Source: Candidatus Wolfebacteria bacterium (GTDB taxonomy: Bacteria; Patescibacteriota; Minisyncoccia; Phycocordibacterales; NVSU01). Taken from it: a stretch of DNA of 34,226 bases. The notes under the pieces are model-generated. The model ran no database searches. It saw only the letters and a list, made by a program, of their open reading frames with translations, and was not told where the DNA came from. Of this stretch, positions 15,565 through 24,327 are shown one piece after another. A program made the translations under genes and the position numbers. Where the stretch lies: assembly GCA_002401345.1 (NCBI GenBank), contig NVSU01000012.1:1-34226 (forward strand), in the 5' to 3' direction. Positions within the stretch are counted from its first letter, which is position 1; every line of letters starts with the position of its first letter.

Positions 15565-18500
15565 ATGAGTACCATAAAAAGAGAAAAGAAATATTTTTCT
15601 AAACACAAAGATCCCCTTGTACCATTTCCAGACCTTCTGGAAACACAAATAAGTTCCTTTAAACATCTTTTAGAGACGGGCCTTAAAGATGTCTTTAAGG
15701 AGTTTTCTCCGATTCAGGATTACTCTGAGAAAAAATTTCAATTAGAGTTTACTGATTTCGTTGTCACAGAGCCTAAGTACGATGAAAAGTACTCAAAAAT
15801 AAATAAGCTTACGTATGAGGTTCAAATTAAAGCGAGAGTAAAACTTTTTAATAAAACACTTGGTACTACAAATGAACAGGAAATTTTCATGACCGATATT
15901 CCTATGATGACGTCTCATGGTACGTTTATTATAAACGGTGTTGAACGAGTCATTGTGCCACAGCTTGCACGAAGTTACGGAGTATTTTTTACAGATCTTG
16001 ATATAAAGGGACAAACTTTTTTTGGAGCTAAGATTATTCCTGCGAGAGGTATTTGGATTGAAATTGAGTCAGATGCGAATGGAATTTTATATGTTCGAAT
16101 CGATAAGAAAAGAAAATTCCCAGTATCTTCACTACTAAGAGTATTTGGAATGGAGACCGATAAGCAAATCCTGAAGGCATTTTCAGACAATGAGGAGCAT
16201 CAGGCATTAATGGAACAAATCCTTGAGAAAGATGCTGCAAAAAGCCAAACTGAATCATATGTTGAAATTTATAGACGATTACGTGATGGGGATATGGCGA
16301 CAGCCGATAATGCAAAAGAATTTATAGATTCGATCTTTACAGAAGAGCGTTATGATCTTTCTCCAGTTGGGCGATTCCGGTTTAATATGAGATTCGATAA
16401 AGGTATGACTCCTAAAGAATTAGAGAGAAAGACCATTTCAAAAGAGGATCTTATTACAATAGTAAAACATGTATTTGATCTTAATTCGACTCCAGGATCA
16501 AAGGCTGATGATATTGACCACCTAGGACTACGACGAGTTCGTTACGTAGGAGAACTACTTCAACAGCGAATACGAGTAGGTATGACTCAAATTAGACGAA
16601 ATATTCAAGACAGAATGTCTACCATTGATGTTGATAGTGCTATTCCTATTAATATTATCAACCAACGACCCCTACAGGCTCGAATCATTGAGTTCTTTAC
16701 TACAAACCAGTTGTCTCAATTTATGTCACAAGAGAACGTATTATATGAAATAGAACACTTGCGAACACTCTCAGCACTGGGGCCTGGAGGATTGACTCGT
16801 GAACGAGCTGGATTTGAGGTTCGTGATGTACATACATCTCACTATGGACGTGTATGTCCGATTCAAACTCCAGAGGGTCCAAACATTGGACTTATTCTTC
16901 ATCTTTCAACGTATGCAAAAATTAATGAATTTGGGATTATTGAAACTCCATATATTAAAGTAAAGGATGGAAAGATTACAAAAGAGATTGAGTATCTTAA
17001 TGCATTCGAAGAAGAAAAATATAATATTGCGCACGGTGGTATTGCATACGATAATGATGGGAATATTTTAAAGGATAAAGTTGAGGCACGTTCCGACACT
17101 CGTCCTGCAGTGGTTGCGAAAGAAGATATCGATTATATTGATGTTGCACCCAATCAAGCATTTTCAATCGCTACTTCTATGATTCCGTTTTTGGAAAACG
17201 ATGATGCGAACCGAGCACTCATGGGTTCAAACATGCAAAAACAGTCAACCCCTTGTTTACTACCTGAAGCACCACTTGTTGCAACAGGTATGGAAGAGTT
17301 GGCGTCACGATATTCAGGAAGACTTGCGATTGCTGAGGAAGCTGGAACTGTGACATATGTTGACGCGAAAAAAATAGTTGTAAAAAATAACAAAGGAAAA
17401 TCACAGACATTTGAACTTATAAATTATTTAAGAAACAATAACTTCTCTGTATATCATCAACGACCAATCGTGAATGTAGGAGATAAAGTAAGTAAAGGAG
17501 ACATATTGGCAGATACCTCAAGTACAGACAATGGTCAAATTGCGATTGGAAAGAACCTCAGAGTGGCATTTATGTCATGGGCTGGATCCAATTACGAAGA
17601 TGCGATTGTGCTTTCTGAACGACTTGTACGTGATAGTACACTTACGAGCATTCACGTAGAGGAGTTCACTGCGATTGTACGAGATACAAAACTTGGACCG
17701 GAAATTACAACACGTGATATACCTAACGTAGGAGAAATAAAATTGAAAGATCTAGACGGTGAAGGAATAGTGAGAGTGGGAGCAGAGGTACGAGAGAACG
17801 ATATTCTAGTTGGAAAAATTACACCAAAAGGGGAGACAGAGTTGACCCCAGAAGAACGTCTTCTCCGATCTATCTTTGCTGAAAAGGCTCGTGATGTGAA
17901 AGATTCATCTCTTCGGATGGAGCATGGGAAAAAAGGACGTGTGATAGGTGTGAAAATATTCTCACGAGAATTAGGACACAATCTTGAGTCTGGAATAATT
18001 AAAAAGATTGTCATTGAGATTGCACAGCTTCGAAATATATCAGTGGGAGACAAACTTGCTGGCCGACACGGAAACAAGGGTGTAATTTCAACCATTCTAC
18101 CTGTAGAAGAAATGCCTTATTCAGAAGATGGAACTCCTGTCGACATTATACTGACACCACTTGGAGTGCCATCTCGAATGAACCTCGGGCAGATTTTGGA
18201 AATGCACCTCGGAATGGCGGCTAATGAGCTTGGATATCAAGCAATTGTTCCTCCATTCTTGGGAGCTAGTCATGAAGAGATAAAGGGTGAACTTGTGAAA
18301 GCAGGCATACCAGAGAACGGACTTATTAAACTTTTTGATGGAAGAACAGGAGAAAAGTTTGATCAGGATATTGCAGTTGGATACATGTATATACTAAAAC
18401 TTCACCACATGGTGGAGGACAAGATTCACATGAGATCAATTGGACCATATTCATTAATCACACAACAACCATTGGGAGGTAAAGCTCAGAGTGGAGGTCA

Positions 18501-18741
18501 GAGATTTGGAGAAATGGAAGTGTGGGCACTTGAAGGATATGGTGCATCTCATATATTACGTGAAATGATAACTATAAAGTCAGATGATATTGTAGGTCGA
18601 TCTGCGGCTTTTGATTCTATTATTAAGGGTGAACCAATTACTCAGCCAAATCTACCAGCATCATTTAATGTGCTGTTGAGCTATTTGCGAGGACTTGCGT
18701 TGGATGTTCGTCTTGAATCGGATAAGGAAAAGGGAAAATAA
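15565..18741 (+). CDS. rpoB: DNA-directed RNA polymerase subunit beta
   Basis: This is the beta subunit of RNA polymerase, forming half of the active-site cleft. At 1058 residues it is shorter than the E. coli protein, as in other bacteria lacking the lineage-specific insertions. The fork-loop/rifampicin region runs from about residue 382 (QLSQFMSQ) through ALGPGGLTRERAGFEVRDVH and CPIQTPEGPNIGLI. Later motifs are SWAGSNYEDAIVLSERL, KGETELTPEERLLR, GDKLAGRHGNKGVIS, LGVPSRMNLGQILEMHLG and, at the end, GGQRFGEMEVWALEGYGAS. The rifampicin pocket differs from E. coli at several contact positions (see findings). It is first of the rpoB-rpoC-dnaG-rpoD string, with rpoC 37 nt downstream. The rplJL genes that often precede rpoB are not here. 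Confidence 0.98.
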   Translation: MSTIKREKKYFSKHKDPLVPFPDLLETQISSFKHLLETGLKDVFKEFSPIQDYSEKKFQLEFTDFVVTEPKYDEKYSKINKLTYEVQIKARVKLFNKTLGTTNEQEIFMTDIPMMTSHGTFIINGVERVIVPQLARSYGVFFTDLDIKGQTFFGAKIIPARGIWIEIESDANGILYVRIDKKRKFPVSSLLRVFGMETDKQILKAFSDNEEHQALMEQILEKDAAKSQTESYVEIYRRLRDGDMATADNAKEFIDSIFTEERYDLSPVGRFRFNMRFDKGMTPKELERKTISKEDLITIVKHVFDLNSTPGSKADDIDHLGLRRVRYVGELLQQRIRVGMTQIRRNIQDRMSTIDVDSAIPINIINQRPLQARIIEFFTTNQLSQFMSQENVLYEIEHLRTLSALGPGGLTRERAGFEVRDVHTSHYGRVCPIQTPEGPNIGLILHLSTYAKINEFGIIETPYIKVKDGKITKEIEYLNAFEEEKYNIAHGGIAYDNDGNILKDKVEARSDTRPAVVAKEDIDYIDVAPNQAFSIATSMIPFLENDDANRALMGSNMQKQSTPCLLPEAPLVATGMEELASRYSGRLAIAEEAGTVTYVDAKKIVVKNNKGKSQTFELINYLRNNNFSVYHQRPIVNVGDKVSKGDILADTSSTDNGQIAIGKNLRVAFMSWAGSNYEDAIVLSERLVRDSTLTSIHVEEFTAIVRDTKLGPEITTRDIPNVGEIKLKDLDGEGIVRVGAEVRENDILVGKITPKGETELTPEERLLRSIFAEKARDVKDSSLRMEHGKKGRVIGVKIFSRELGHNLESGIIKKIVIEIAQLRNISVGDKLAGRHGNKGVISTILPVEEMPYSEDGTPVDIILTPLGVPSRMNLGQILEMHLGMAANELGYQAIVPPFLGASHEEIKGELVKAGIPENGLIKLFDGRTGEKFDQDIAVGYMYILKLHHMVEDKIHMRSIGPYSLITQQPLGGKAQSGGQRFGEMEVWALEGYGASHILREMITIKSDDIVGRSAAFDSIIKGEPITQPNLPASFNVLLSYLRGLALDVRLESDKEKGK

Positions 18742-18778
18742 TAGCACTCTTACTAAAAATAACTATTACATACATATT

Positions 18779-21700
18779 ATGAACAATATAGAAAAAACAG
18801 ATTTTGATTTTATTTCACTCAAGTTGGCATCTCCTGAAAAAATAAAGGAGTGGTCATCTGGTGAAGTAGTAAAACCAGAAACTATTAATTATCGAACTGG
18901 CCGAAGTGAAAGGGGAGGACTTTTCGACGAGCGAATTTTTGGTCCTGAAAAAGACTATGAATGTTACTGTGGAAAATATCGACGAATTCGTTATAAGGGA
19001 ATCGTGTGTGAGAAATGTGGAGTTGAAGTTACTCGATCAATCGTTCGACGAGAACGTATGGGACATATAGAGCTTGCCAGCCCTGTTGCTCATATTTGGT
19101 TTTTGAGAGGAGTACCATCTCGAATGAGTATACTTTTGAATATTTCAATTACAGATTTAGAAAAAGTTGTATACTTTGCAGGCTACATTATCACAAAAGT
19201 TATAGAGAGCGAAAAAGAATCAATTCTTAAAGAACTTGAGCATGAGTACAAACAAAAGACAAAAACTACAGGAGATCAAGATACAAAAGATAAACTGAAG
19301 GAACTATTTGTTACCACAAAAAAGGAAATTGCCGAAATACGTGAAGGTAAAGTGCTTAGCGAAGCCGAGTATCATACATTTTCTCTAAAATATGGAGCAA
19401 GTTTTGAAGCGAATATTGGAGCTGAAGCTATTTATAATATTTTCAAAAATTTAGATCTGCAGAAACTAAAAGAGAAGACAGAGCAAATGATAGAAAAGGG
19501 AGGAGTTACAGAGAGGGCTAAACTTAAGAAGCGAATGAGTCTTATTCGTGCCATGATGCATTCTGATATTCGTCCAGAGTGGATGTTTCTTACCGCAATT
19601 CCAGTGATTCCGCCAGCAATTCGACCAATGGTTGCACTTGATGGGGGACGACATGCAACATCAGACCTTAATGATCTCTATCGACGTGTGATTAATAGAA
19701 ATAATCGACTAAAGAAACTAAAAGAAATTGGGGCACCAGATGTGATCTTGAGAAATGAAAAGAGAATTCTCCAGGAGGCAGTTGACGCTCTTATTGATAA
19801 CTCAATATCAAAGCAGTCAGATTCCAAGGCGATGAGTCAGTCCCAGCGTCGAGCTCTTAAGTCTCTTGCGGATAATCTTAAAAGTAAGCGAGGACTCTTT
19901 CGTCAAAACCTGCTCGGAAAACGAGTAGATTATTCAGGACGTTCAGTAATTGTAGTAGGACCACAATTGAAATTAAATCAGTGCGGATTACCTAAACACA
20001 TGGCACTTGAGTTATTTAAGCCATTTGTTATTGCAAAAATTCTTGAATCAGAAATGGCGTTTAATATTCGAGGAGCAAATAAACTTATTGAAGAGGGAGT
20101 TGCGGAAGTATGGGAGATTCTTGAAGAAATTATTCAGGGTAAATATGTATTGCTTAACCGAGCCCCAACGCTTCACCGACTTGGTATTCAGGCATTTAAC
20201 CCTATTCTCATCGAAGGAAATGCAATTCAGGTACATCCTCTCGTATGTACTGCATTCAACGCTGACTTCGACGGAGACCAAATGGCGGTATATGTACCTC
20301 TTTCTGCAGAAGCTCAATTGGAAGCAAAGGAACTTATGGCTGCTAATAAAAACTTACTGAAACCACAAACAGGTAGCGCCATCGTTGATCCTAAGCAGGA
20401 TATTGTGCTTGGATGTTACTGGATGACTAAAATTATTGACGGGGAAAAAGGAGAAGGAAAGATTTTTGCACGACCTAACCATGCAATTGCAACATATGAA
20501 TTTGGTGAATTAAGTTTTAGAGCTCGCATTAAAGTTATGGGCACTGATAGTCCTAAGTATAAGCAATTCAAAGGAGAAATATTTGAAACAACAGTTGGAC
20601 GTCTTCTGTTTAATAGTAGCTTGCCTCCTGAATTTGATTACATAAATGAAGTAATTGATAAGAGAAAAATGTCTTCACTTGTTGATGATCTTATACGTGA
20701 ATATGGAATTGATGGAACACCTAAAGTGCTTGATAAGATTAAGCAGTTTGGATTCAAATATATGACTCATGCAGGTATTACATGGGGTTTTGACAATGTA
20801 AAAGTACCAGAAGGAAAAGGTAAAATTGTTGAAAAGGGTAAAGAAGCTCAGCAGGAAATCACAAATCAATATGAAGAAGGACTTCTGTCTGAAGATGAAA
20901 AATACAGAAAAACTATAGAGATTTGGGAAAATGTAAAACAACAAATTGAAAAATTACTCCCAGATACACTTGTGAATGATAGTTCCGCACATGATATTTT
21001 GACCTCTGGAGCTCGAGGGTCTCTTGGTCAATTGTCTCAAATGGCAGGAATGAAAGGTCTTATTCAAAGCCCGACAGGGAAGATTATTGCATTCCCAGTT
21101 ATTCCATCATATACAGAAGGTCTTTCTCCTCTTGAATACTTCATTACTACTCATGGTGCTCGAAAAGGATTGGCTGATACTGCGCTTAAGACTGCCTCAG
21201 CAGGTTATTTGACTCGACGTTTGGTTGATGTAGCACAGGATGTTGTGGTTACCGAAGAAGACTGTAAAACAAAGGATACTAAAGTTATGACAAAGGAGAA
21301 TGTGTCTGGAATGGAAATTCCACTCTCTAAAATTATTAGAGGACGTACTGTCGGTGCAGATATTAAAGATTCCAAAGGTACTGTGTTGTATAAAAAGGGA
21401 GAATTAATTACTAAGAGAATTGCATTTGATATTGAAAATAAAGGTGTTGAAGAAATACAAGCACGAACTCCACTTACATGTAAAACTGTTCATGGATTAT
21501 GTAGAAAATGTTATGGATTAGATCTTGCACGTAATGAGCTGGTTAAACTTGGTGAAGCCGTGGGTATTATTGCAGCGCAAGCTATTGGTGAGCCGGGTAC
21601 ACAGCTTACGCTTCGAACCTTCCATACAGGAGGTGTGGCTGGTGGAGCTGATATCACCCAAGGTCTTCCTCGTGTAGAAGAAATTTTTGAACGAAGAATT

Positions 21701-22435
21701 CCTAAGAATGCTGCAGTGGTAAGTGAAAGTGATGGGGAAGTTATTGAAGTAAATGAAAAGGATGAGGGAGGTAAAACTATTGTAGTACTCAACGATAGTA
21801 TTGAAGAAGGTAAGACAAATCAGGAAGAATATCATATTCCAGAGATTAGAAGGTCTAGGGTAAAGGTTGGTGATAAAGTTGTAAAAGGAGAGCTTCTTAC
21901 TGATGGATCAGCAAATATTGCGTCAGTCTTCGAGTATGGAGGTAAAGAAGTAGCCGAACAATATATTGTTCACGAAATTGATAAAGTGTATGAATTGCAG
22001 GGTGCGTCAACTTCACGAAAACATATTGAAGTTATTATCAGACAAATGTTTTCTCGAAGAAGAATAAAAGACGCAGGTGAAACTCTATTTTCTCCTGGAG
22101 AAATAGTAGAAAATATACAGCTCGTTGAAGAGAATGTTCTTCTTAAGAAAGAAGGAGGAAAAGAAGCCAAGGCTGAAGAGATCGTATTAGGTATTTCTGA
22201 GGTATCTTTGACTACAAAAAGTTGGCTTTCTGCTGCTTCATTCCAAAATACCAACAGGGTTCTTATTACTAATGCAATTCGAGGAGGTGAAGATGACCTG
22301 AGAGGTCTTAAAGAAAATGTGATTATCGGTAGATTTATACCAGCTGGAACCGGATTCCGTCTTAAGAATAAATCAAAAGAAGAGAATTCGTCAGCTGGCG
22401 GAGAGGAAAAGGAAGTAAAAGAGGCAAAGAAGTAA
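18779..22435 (+). CDS. rpoC: DNA-directed RNA polymerase subunit beta'
   Basis: This is the catalytic beta' subunit. The start was placed at the ATG at 18779 (MNNIEKTDFDFISLKLASPE), where the conserved sequence begins; upstream in-frame codons overlap rpoB. This gives 1218 residues. The N-terminal zinc ribbon is CYCGKYRR...CEKCGVEV. The magnesium-binding NADFDGDQM is at residues 494-502. The second zinc site is C-KTVHGLCRKCYG, and the trigger-loop region has AAQAIGEPGTQLTLRTFHTGG split around its centre. The last 25 residues are a charged low-complexity tail containing N-S-S-A-G-G-E, encoded by a near copy of the 16-bp palindrome (22387-22402). The gene shares a transcript with rpoB. There is no ribosome-binding site before the ATG. 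Confidence 0.98.
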   Translation: MNNIEKTDFDFISLKLASPEKIKEWSSGEVVKPETINYRTGRSERGGLFDERIFGPEKDYECYCGKYRRIRYKGIVCEKCGVEVTRSIVRRERMGHIELASPVAHIWFLRGVPSRMSILLNISITDLEKVVYFAGYIITKVIESEKESILKELEHEYKQKTKTTGDQDTKDKLKELFVTTKKEIAEIREGKVLSEAEYHTFSLKYGASFEANIGAEAIYNIFKNLDLQKLKEKTEQMIEKGGVTERAKLKKRMSLIRAMMHSDIRPEWMFLTAIPVIPPAIRPMVALDGGRHATSDLNDLYRRVINRNNRLKKLKEIGAPDVILRNEKRILQEAVDALIDNSISKQSDSKAMSQSQRRALKSLADNLKSKRGLFRQNLLGKRVDYSGRSVIVVGPQLKLNQCGLPKHMALELFKPFVIAKILESEMAFNIRGANKLIEEGVAEVWEILEEIIQGKYVLLNRAPTLHRLGIQAFNPILIEGNAIQVHPLVCTAFNADFDGDQMAVYVPLSAEAQLEAKELMAANKNLLKPQTGSAIVDPKQDIVLGCYWMTKIIDGEKGEGKIFARPNHAIATYEFGELSFRARIKVMGTDSPKYKQFKGEIFETTVGRLLFNSSLPPEFDYINEVIDKRKMSSLVDDLIREYGIDGTPKVLDKIKQFGFKYMTHAGITWGFDNVKVPEGKGKIVEKGKEAQQEITNQYEEGLLSEDEKYRKTIEIWENVKQQIEKLLPDTLVNDSSAHDILTSGARGSLGQLSQMAGMKGLIQSPTGKIIAFPVIPSYTEGLSPLEYFITTHGARKGLADTALKTASAGYLTRRLVDVAQDVVVTEEDCKTKDTKVMTKENVSGMEIPLSKIIRGRTVGADIKDSKGTVLYKKGELITKRIAFDIENKGVEEIQARTPLTCKTVHGLCRKCYGLDLARNELVKLGEAVGIIAAQAIGEPGTQLTLRTFHTGGVAGGADITQGLPRVEEIFERRIPKNAAVVSESDGEVIEVNEKDEGGKTIVVLNDSIEEGKTNQEEYHIPEIRRSRVKVGDKVVKGELLTDGSANIASVFEYGGKEVAEQYIVHEIDKVYELQGASTSRKHIEVIIRQMFSRRRIKDAGETLFSPGEIVENIQLVEENVLLKKEGGKEAKAEEIVLGISEVSLTTKSWLSAASFQNTNRVLITNAIRGGEDDLRGLKENVIIGRFIPAGTGFRLKNKSKEENSSAGGEEKEVKEAKK
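22387..22402. repeat. 16-bp palindrome copy inside the rpoC tail
   Basis: TTCGTCAGCTGGCGGA matches 14 of 16 bases of TCCGCCAGCTGGCGGA, the unit found three times in rpoD. It is read in the same frame (-S-S-A-G-G-) within the disordered C-terminus of RpoC. Confidence 0.6.
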
Positions 22436-22526
22436 TATATTAATTAATAATAAGTAGTGAATGGACAGTAGTGATGCATGTGCGTTACACCTCCACTTCC
22501 TACGTATTGTTATCTACGAGCCATAT

Positions 22527-24308
22527 ATGCGTTCTCCAGTGGAAAAAATAAAAGAGCGTCTCACTATAGTTGATGTCGTTTCATCATACATAAAACTCGA
22601 TAAAGCGGGTATCAACCATCGTGCATTATGTCCTTTCCACAATGAAAAAACACCATCATTTTTTGTATCTCCAGAACGAGATCATTATTTCTGTTTTGGT
22701 TGTTCTGCTAAAGGAGATATTTTTACATTTGTTCAAGAATTCGAAGGATTAGATTTTAAGGGCGCATTAAAAACACTTGCTGATAAAGCGGGAGTTGAAC
22801 TTACAAAAATTGATCCAAAAGTAAAAGATGAAATGGATAGACTCTATACCATACTTGAAGATACTACAAAATTTTTCGAACAATCACTTGAACAACATAA
22901 AGAGGTTAAAGAGTATCTGCGAGGGCGTGGAATTACAGATGAAACCATTAAAGAATTTAGAATAGGGTACATACCTAATGAATGGAGTAATCTCTCTACT
23001 CATCTTAAAAATGCCTCATTCACGGATTCTGATATAGAAAAAGTTGGACTCATAATAAAAGCACCATCTGATTCAACTTCAGAGGTGCGTTATTATGATC
23101 GATTTAGGGGAAGAATAATGTTTCCAATAATGGATAGTTCTGGAAGAGTAATCGCATTCTCGGGAAGAATTTTTAAAGACGATGAAAAATCAGCAAAATA
23201 TCTCAATAGTCCTGATACTGTATTATTTAACAAATCCGCAGTACTTTACGGAATAGATAAAGCAAAGTCTCATATTCGAAAACAAAACTTTTCAATTTTA
23301 GTTGAAGGACAGTTTGACCTAGTGTTATCTCATCAAATTGGTTTTAAAAATACAGTTGCACTGTCTGGTACTGCACTCGCAGATACACTGACACTGAAGG
23401 ATGAGAATAAGTTTAACAATTTGGGTCAAATTAAAGCGCTTTCAAAGAATTTAATTATAGCATTTGATAGCGACACCGCAGGTATTCAAGCAGCAGGACG
23501 AGCAGCCAAGATTGCGCTTTCATTTGGAATGGATGTAAAAATTACCTCATTACCGGAAGGCATGGATCCTGCTGATTACATACAGACACACGGAACAAAA
23601 TGGCAAGATATATTGAAGAATTCAAAGTATGTTATAGATTTTTATCTAGATGAAATATTGGCATCTTCCAGTGATTCGCGAGTACAGGGAAGAGCGATAC
23701 GAGAAAAAGTACTTCCATTTGTCGCATTACTTGAGAGTAGTATGGATCAGTCACATTTTATAAAGAAAATTGCTGAAAAGACAAATAATAAAGAAGATGT
23801 TATTTGGCAAGACTTTAATTCACTTAGTCAGACTACTACTTCATCTATCATAAATAGACAAGATAAAGAGACTGGATCGCGAATTGCTAAAGGAAAGCGA
23901 TCACCAGCTAAAGATTCAGTTTTAAGAAAATTGGTCGGAATATTAGTATGGCAAGAGACTAAAAATAATAATGACATTACGGTTAAATTAAAAGATTCAC
24001 TACATTCAATAGTGGGAGATGAAATGTTCGAGAAAATTAAAGCTCTTGATAAAGAAAAAAAAGATGAACTTATTTTTGAGACAGAAGTTTTTTATGAAGA
24101 TTCAGGTGGTGTTGAAGATACAGTGGAGGAATTATTATTAAATCTTGAAGAAGAATATTTAAAAAAAGAACTCGATATACTCATGAAAGATCTTAATAAG
24201 GCAGAAAAAGAAAACAATCACACACAGGCTTCTGAAATTTTAATAAAATGTCAGGAACTCACAGGAGAAATTCATACACTTAAAAATCGTCGCATTGAAC
24301 AACTATAA
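22527..24308 (+). CDS. dnaG: DNA primase
   Basis: This is bacterial primase, which makes RNA primers for the replication fork. The start at 22527 (MRSPVEKIKERLTIVDVV) was chosen because DnaG proteins begin this way; the frame is open for 22 further codons without conserved sequence. The product has 593 residues. The CHC2 zinc finger has Cys35, His38, Cys56 and Cys59. The Toprim domain contains ILVEGQFDLV (catalytic Glu) and IIAFDSDTAGIQAA (metal aspartates). The C-terminal part (about 430-593) is a charged helical region corresponding to the helicase-binding domain and is poorly conserved. It lies 91 nt after rpoC and 19 nt before rpoD. That keeps the dnaG-rpoD pair of the classic macromolecular-synthesis operon, without rpsU. 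Confidence 0.96.
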   Translation: MRSPVEKIKERLTIVDVVSSYIKLDKAGINHRALCPFHNEKTPSFFVSPERDHYFCFGCSAKGDIFTFVQEFEGLDFKGALKTLADKAGVELTKIDPKVKDEMDRLYTILEDTTKFFEQSLEQHKEVKEYLRGRGITDETIKEFRIGYIPNEWSNLSTHLKNASFTDSDIEKVGLIIKAPSDSTSEVRYYDRFRGRIMFPIMDSSGRVIAFSGRIFKDDEKSAKYLNSPDTVLFNKSAVLYGIDKAKSHIRKQNFSILVEGQFDLVLSHQIGFKNTVALSGTALADTLTLKDENKFNNLGQIKALSKNLIIAFDSDTAGIQAAGRAAKIALSFGMDVKITSLPEGMDPADYIQTHGTKWQDILKNSKYVIDFYLDEILASSSDSRVQGRAIREKVLPFVALLESSMDQSHFIKKIAEKTNNKEDVIWQDFNSLSQTTTSSIINRQDKETGSRIAKGKRSPAKDSVLRKLVGILVWQETKNNNDITVKLKDSLHSIVGDEMFEKIKALDKEKKDELIFETEVFYEDSGGVEDTVEELLLNLEEEYLKKELDILMKDLNKAEKENNHTQASEILIKCQELTGEIHTLKNRRIEQL

Positions 24309-24327
24309 GTAATTACATCACATTATT

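Noticed and set aside
18695-18778. N-terminal extension of RpoC overlapping rpoB
   Set aside because: The conserved sequence begins at 18779; the upstream codons overlap the rpoB C-terminus and show no conservation.
22461-22526. 22-codon N-terminal extension of DnaG
   Set aside because: Primases start at the M-x-S-P-V-E-K-I-K type sequence; the extension has no resemblance to the family and lies in the intergenic stretch after rpoC.
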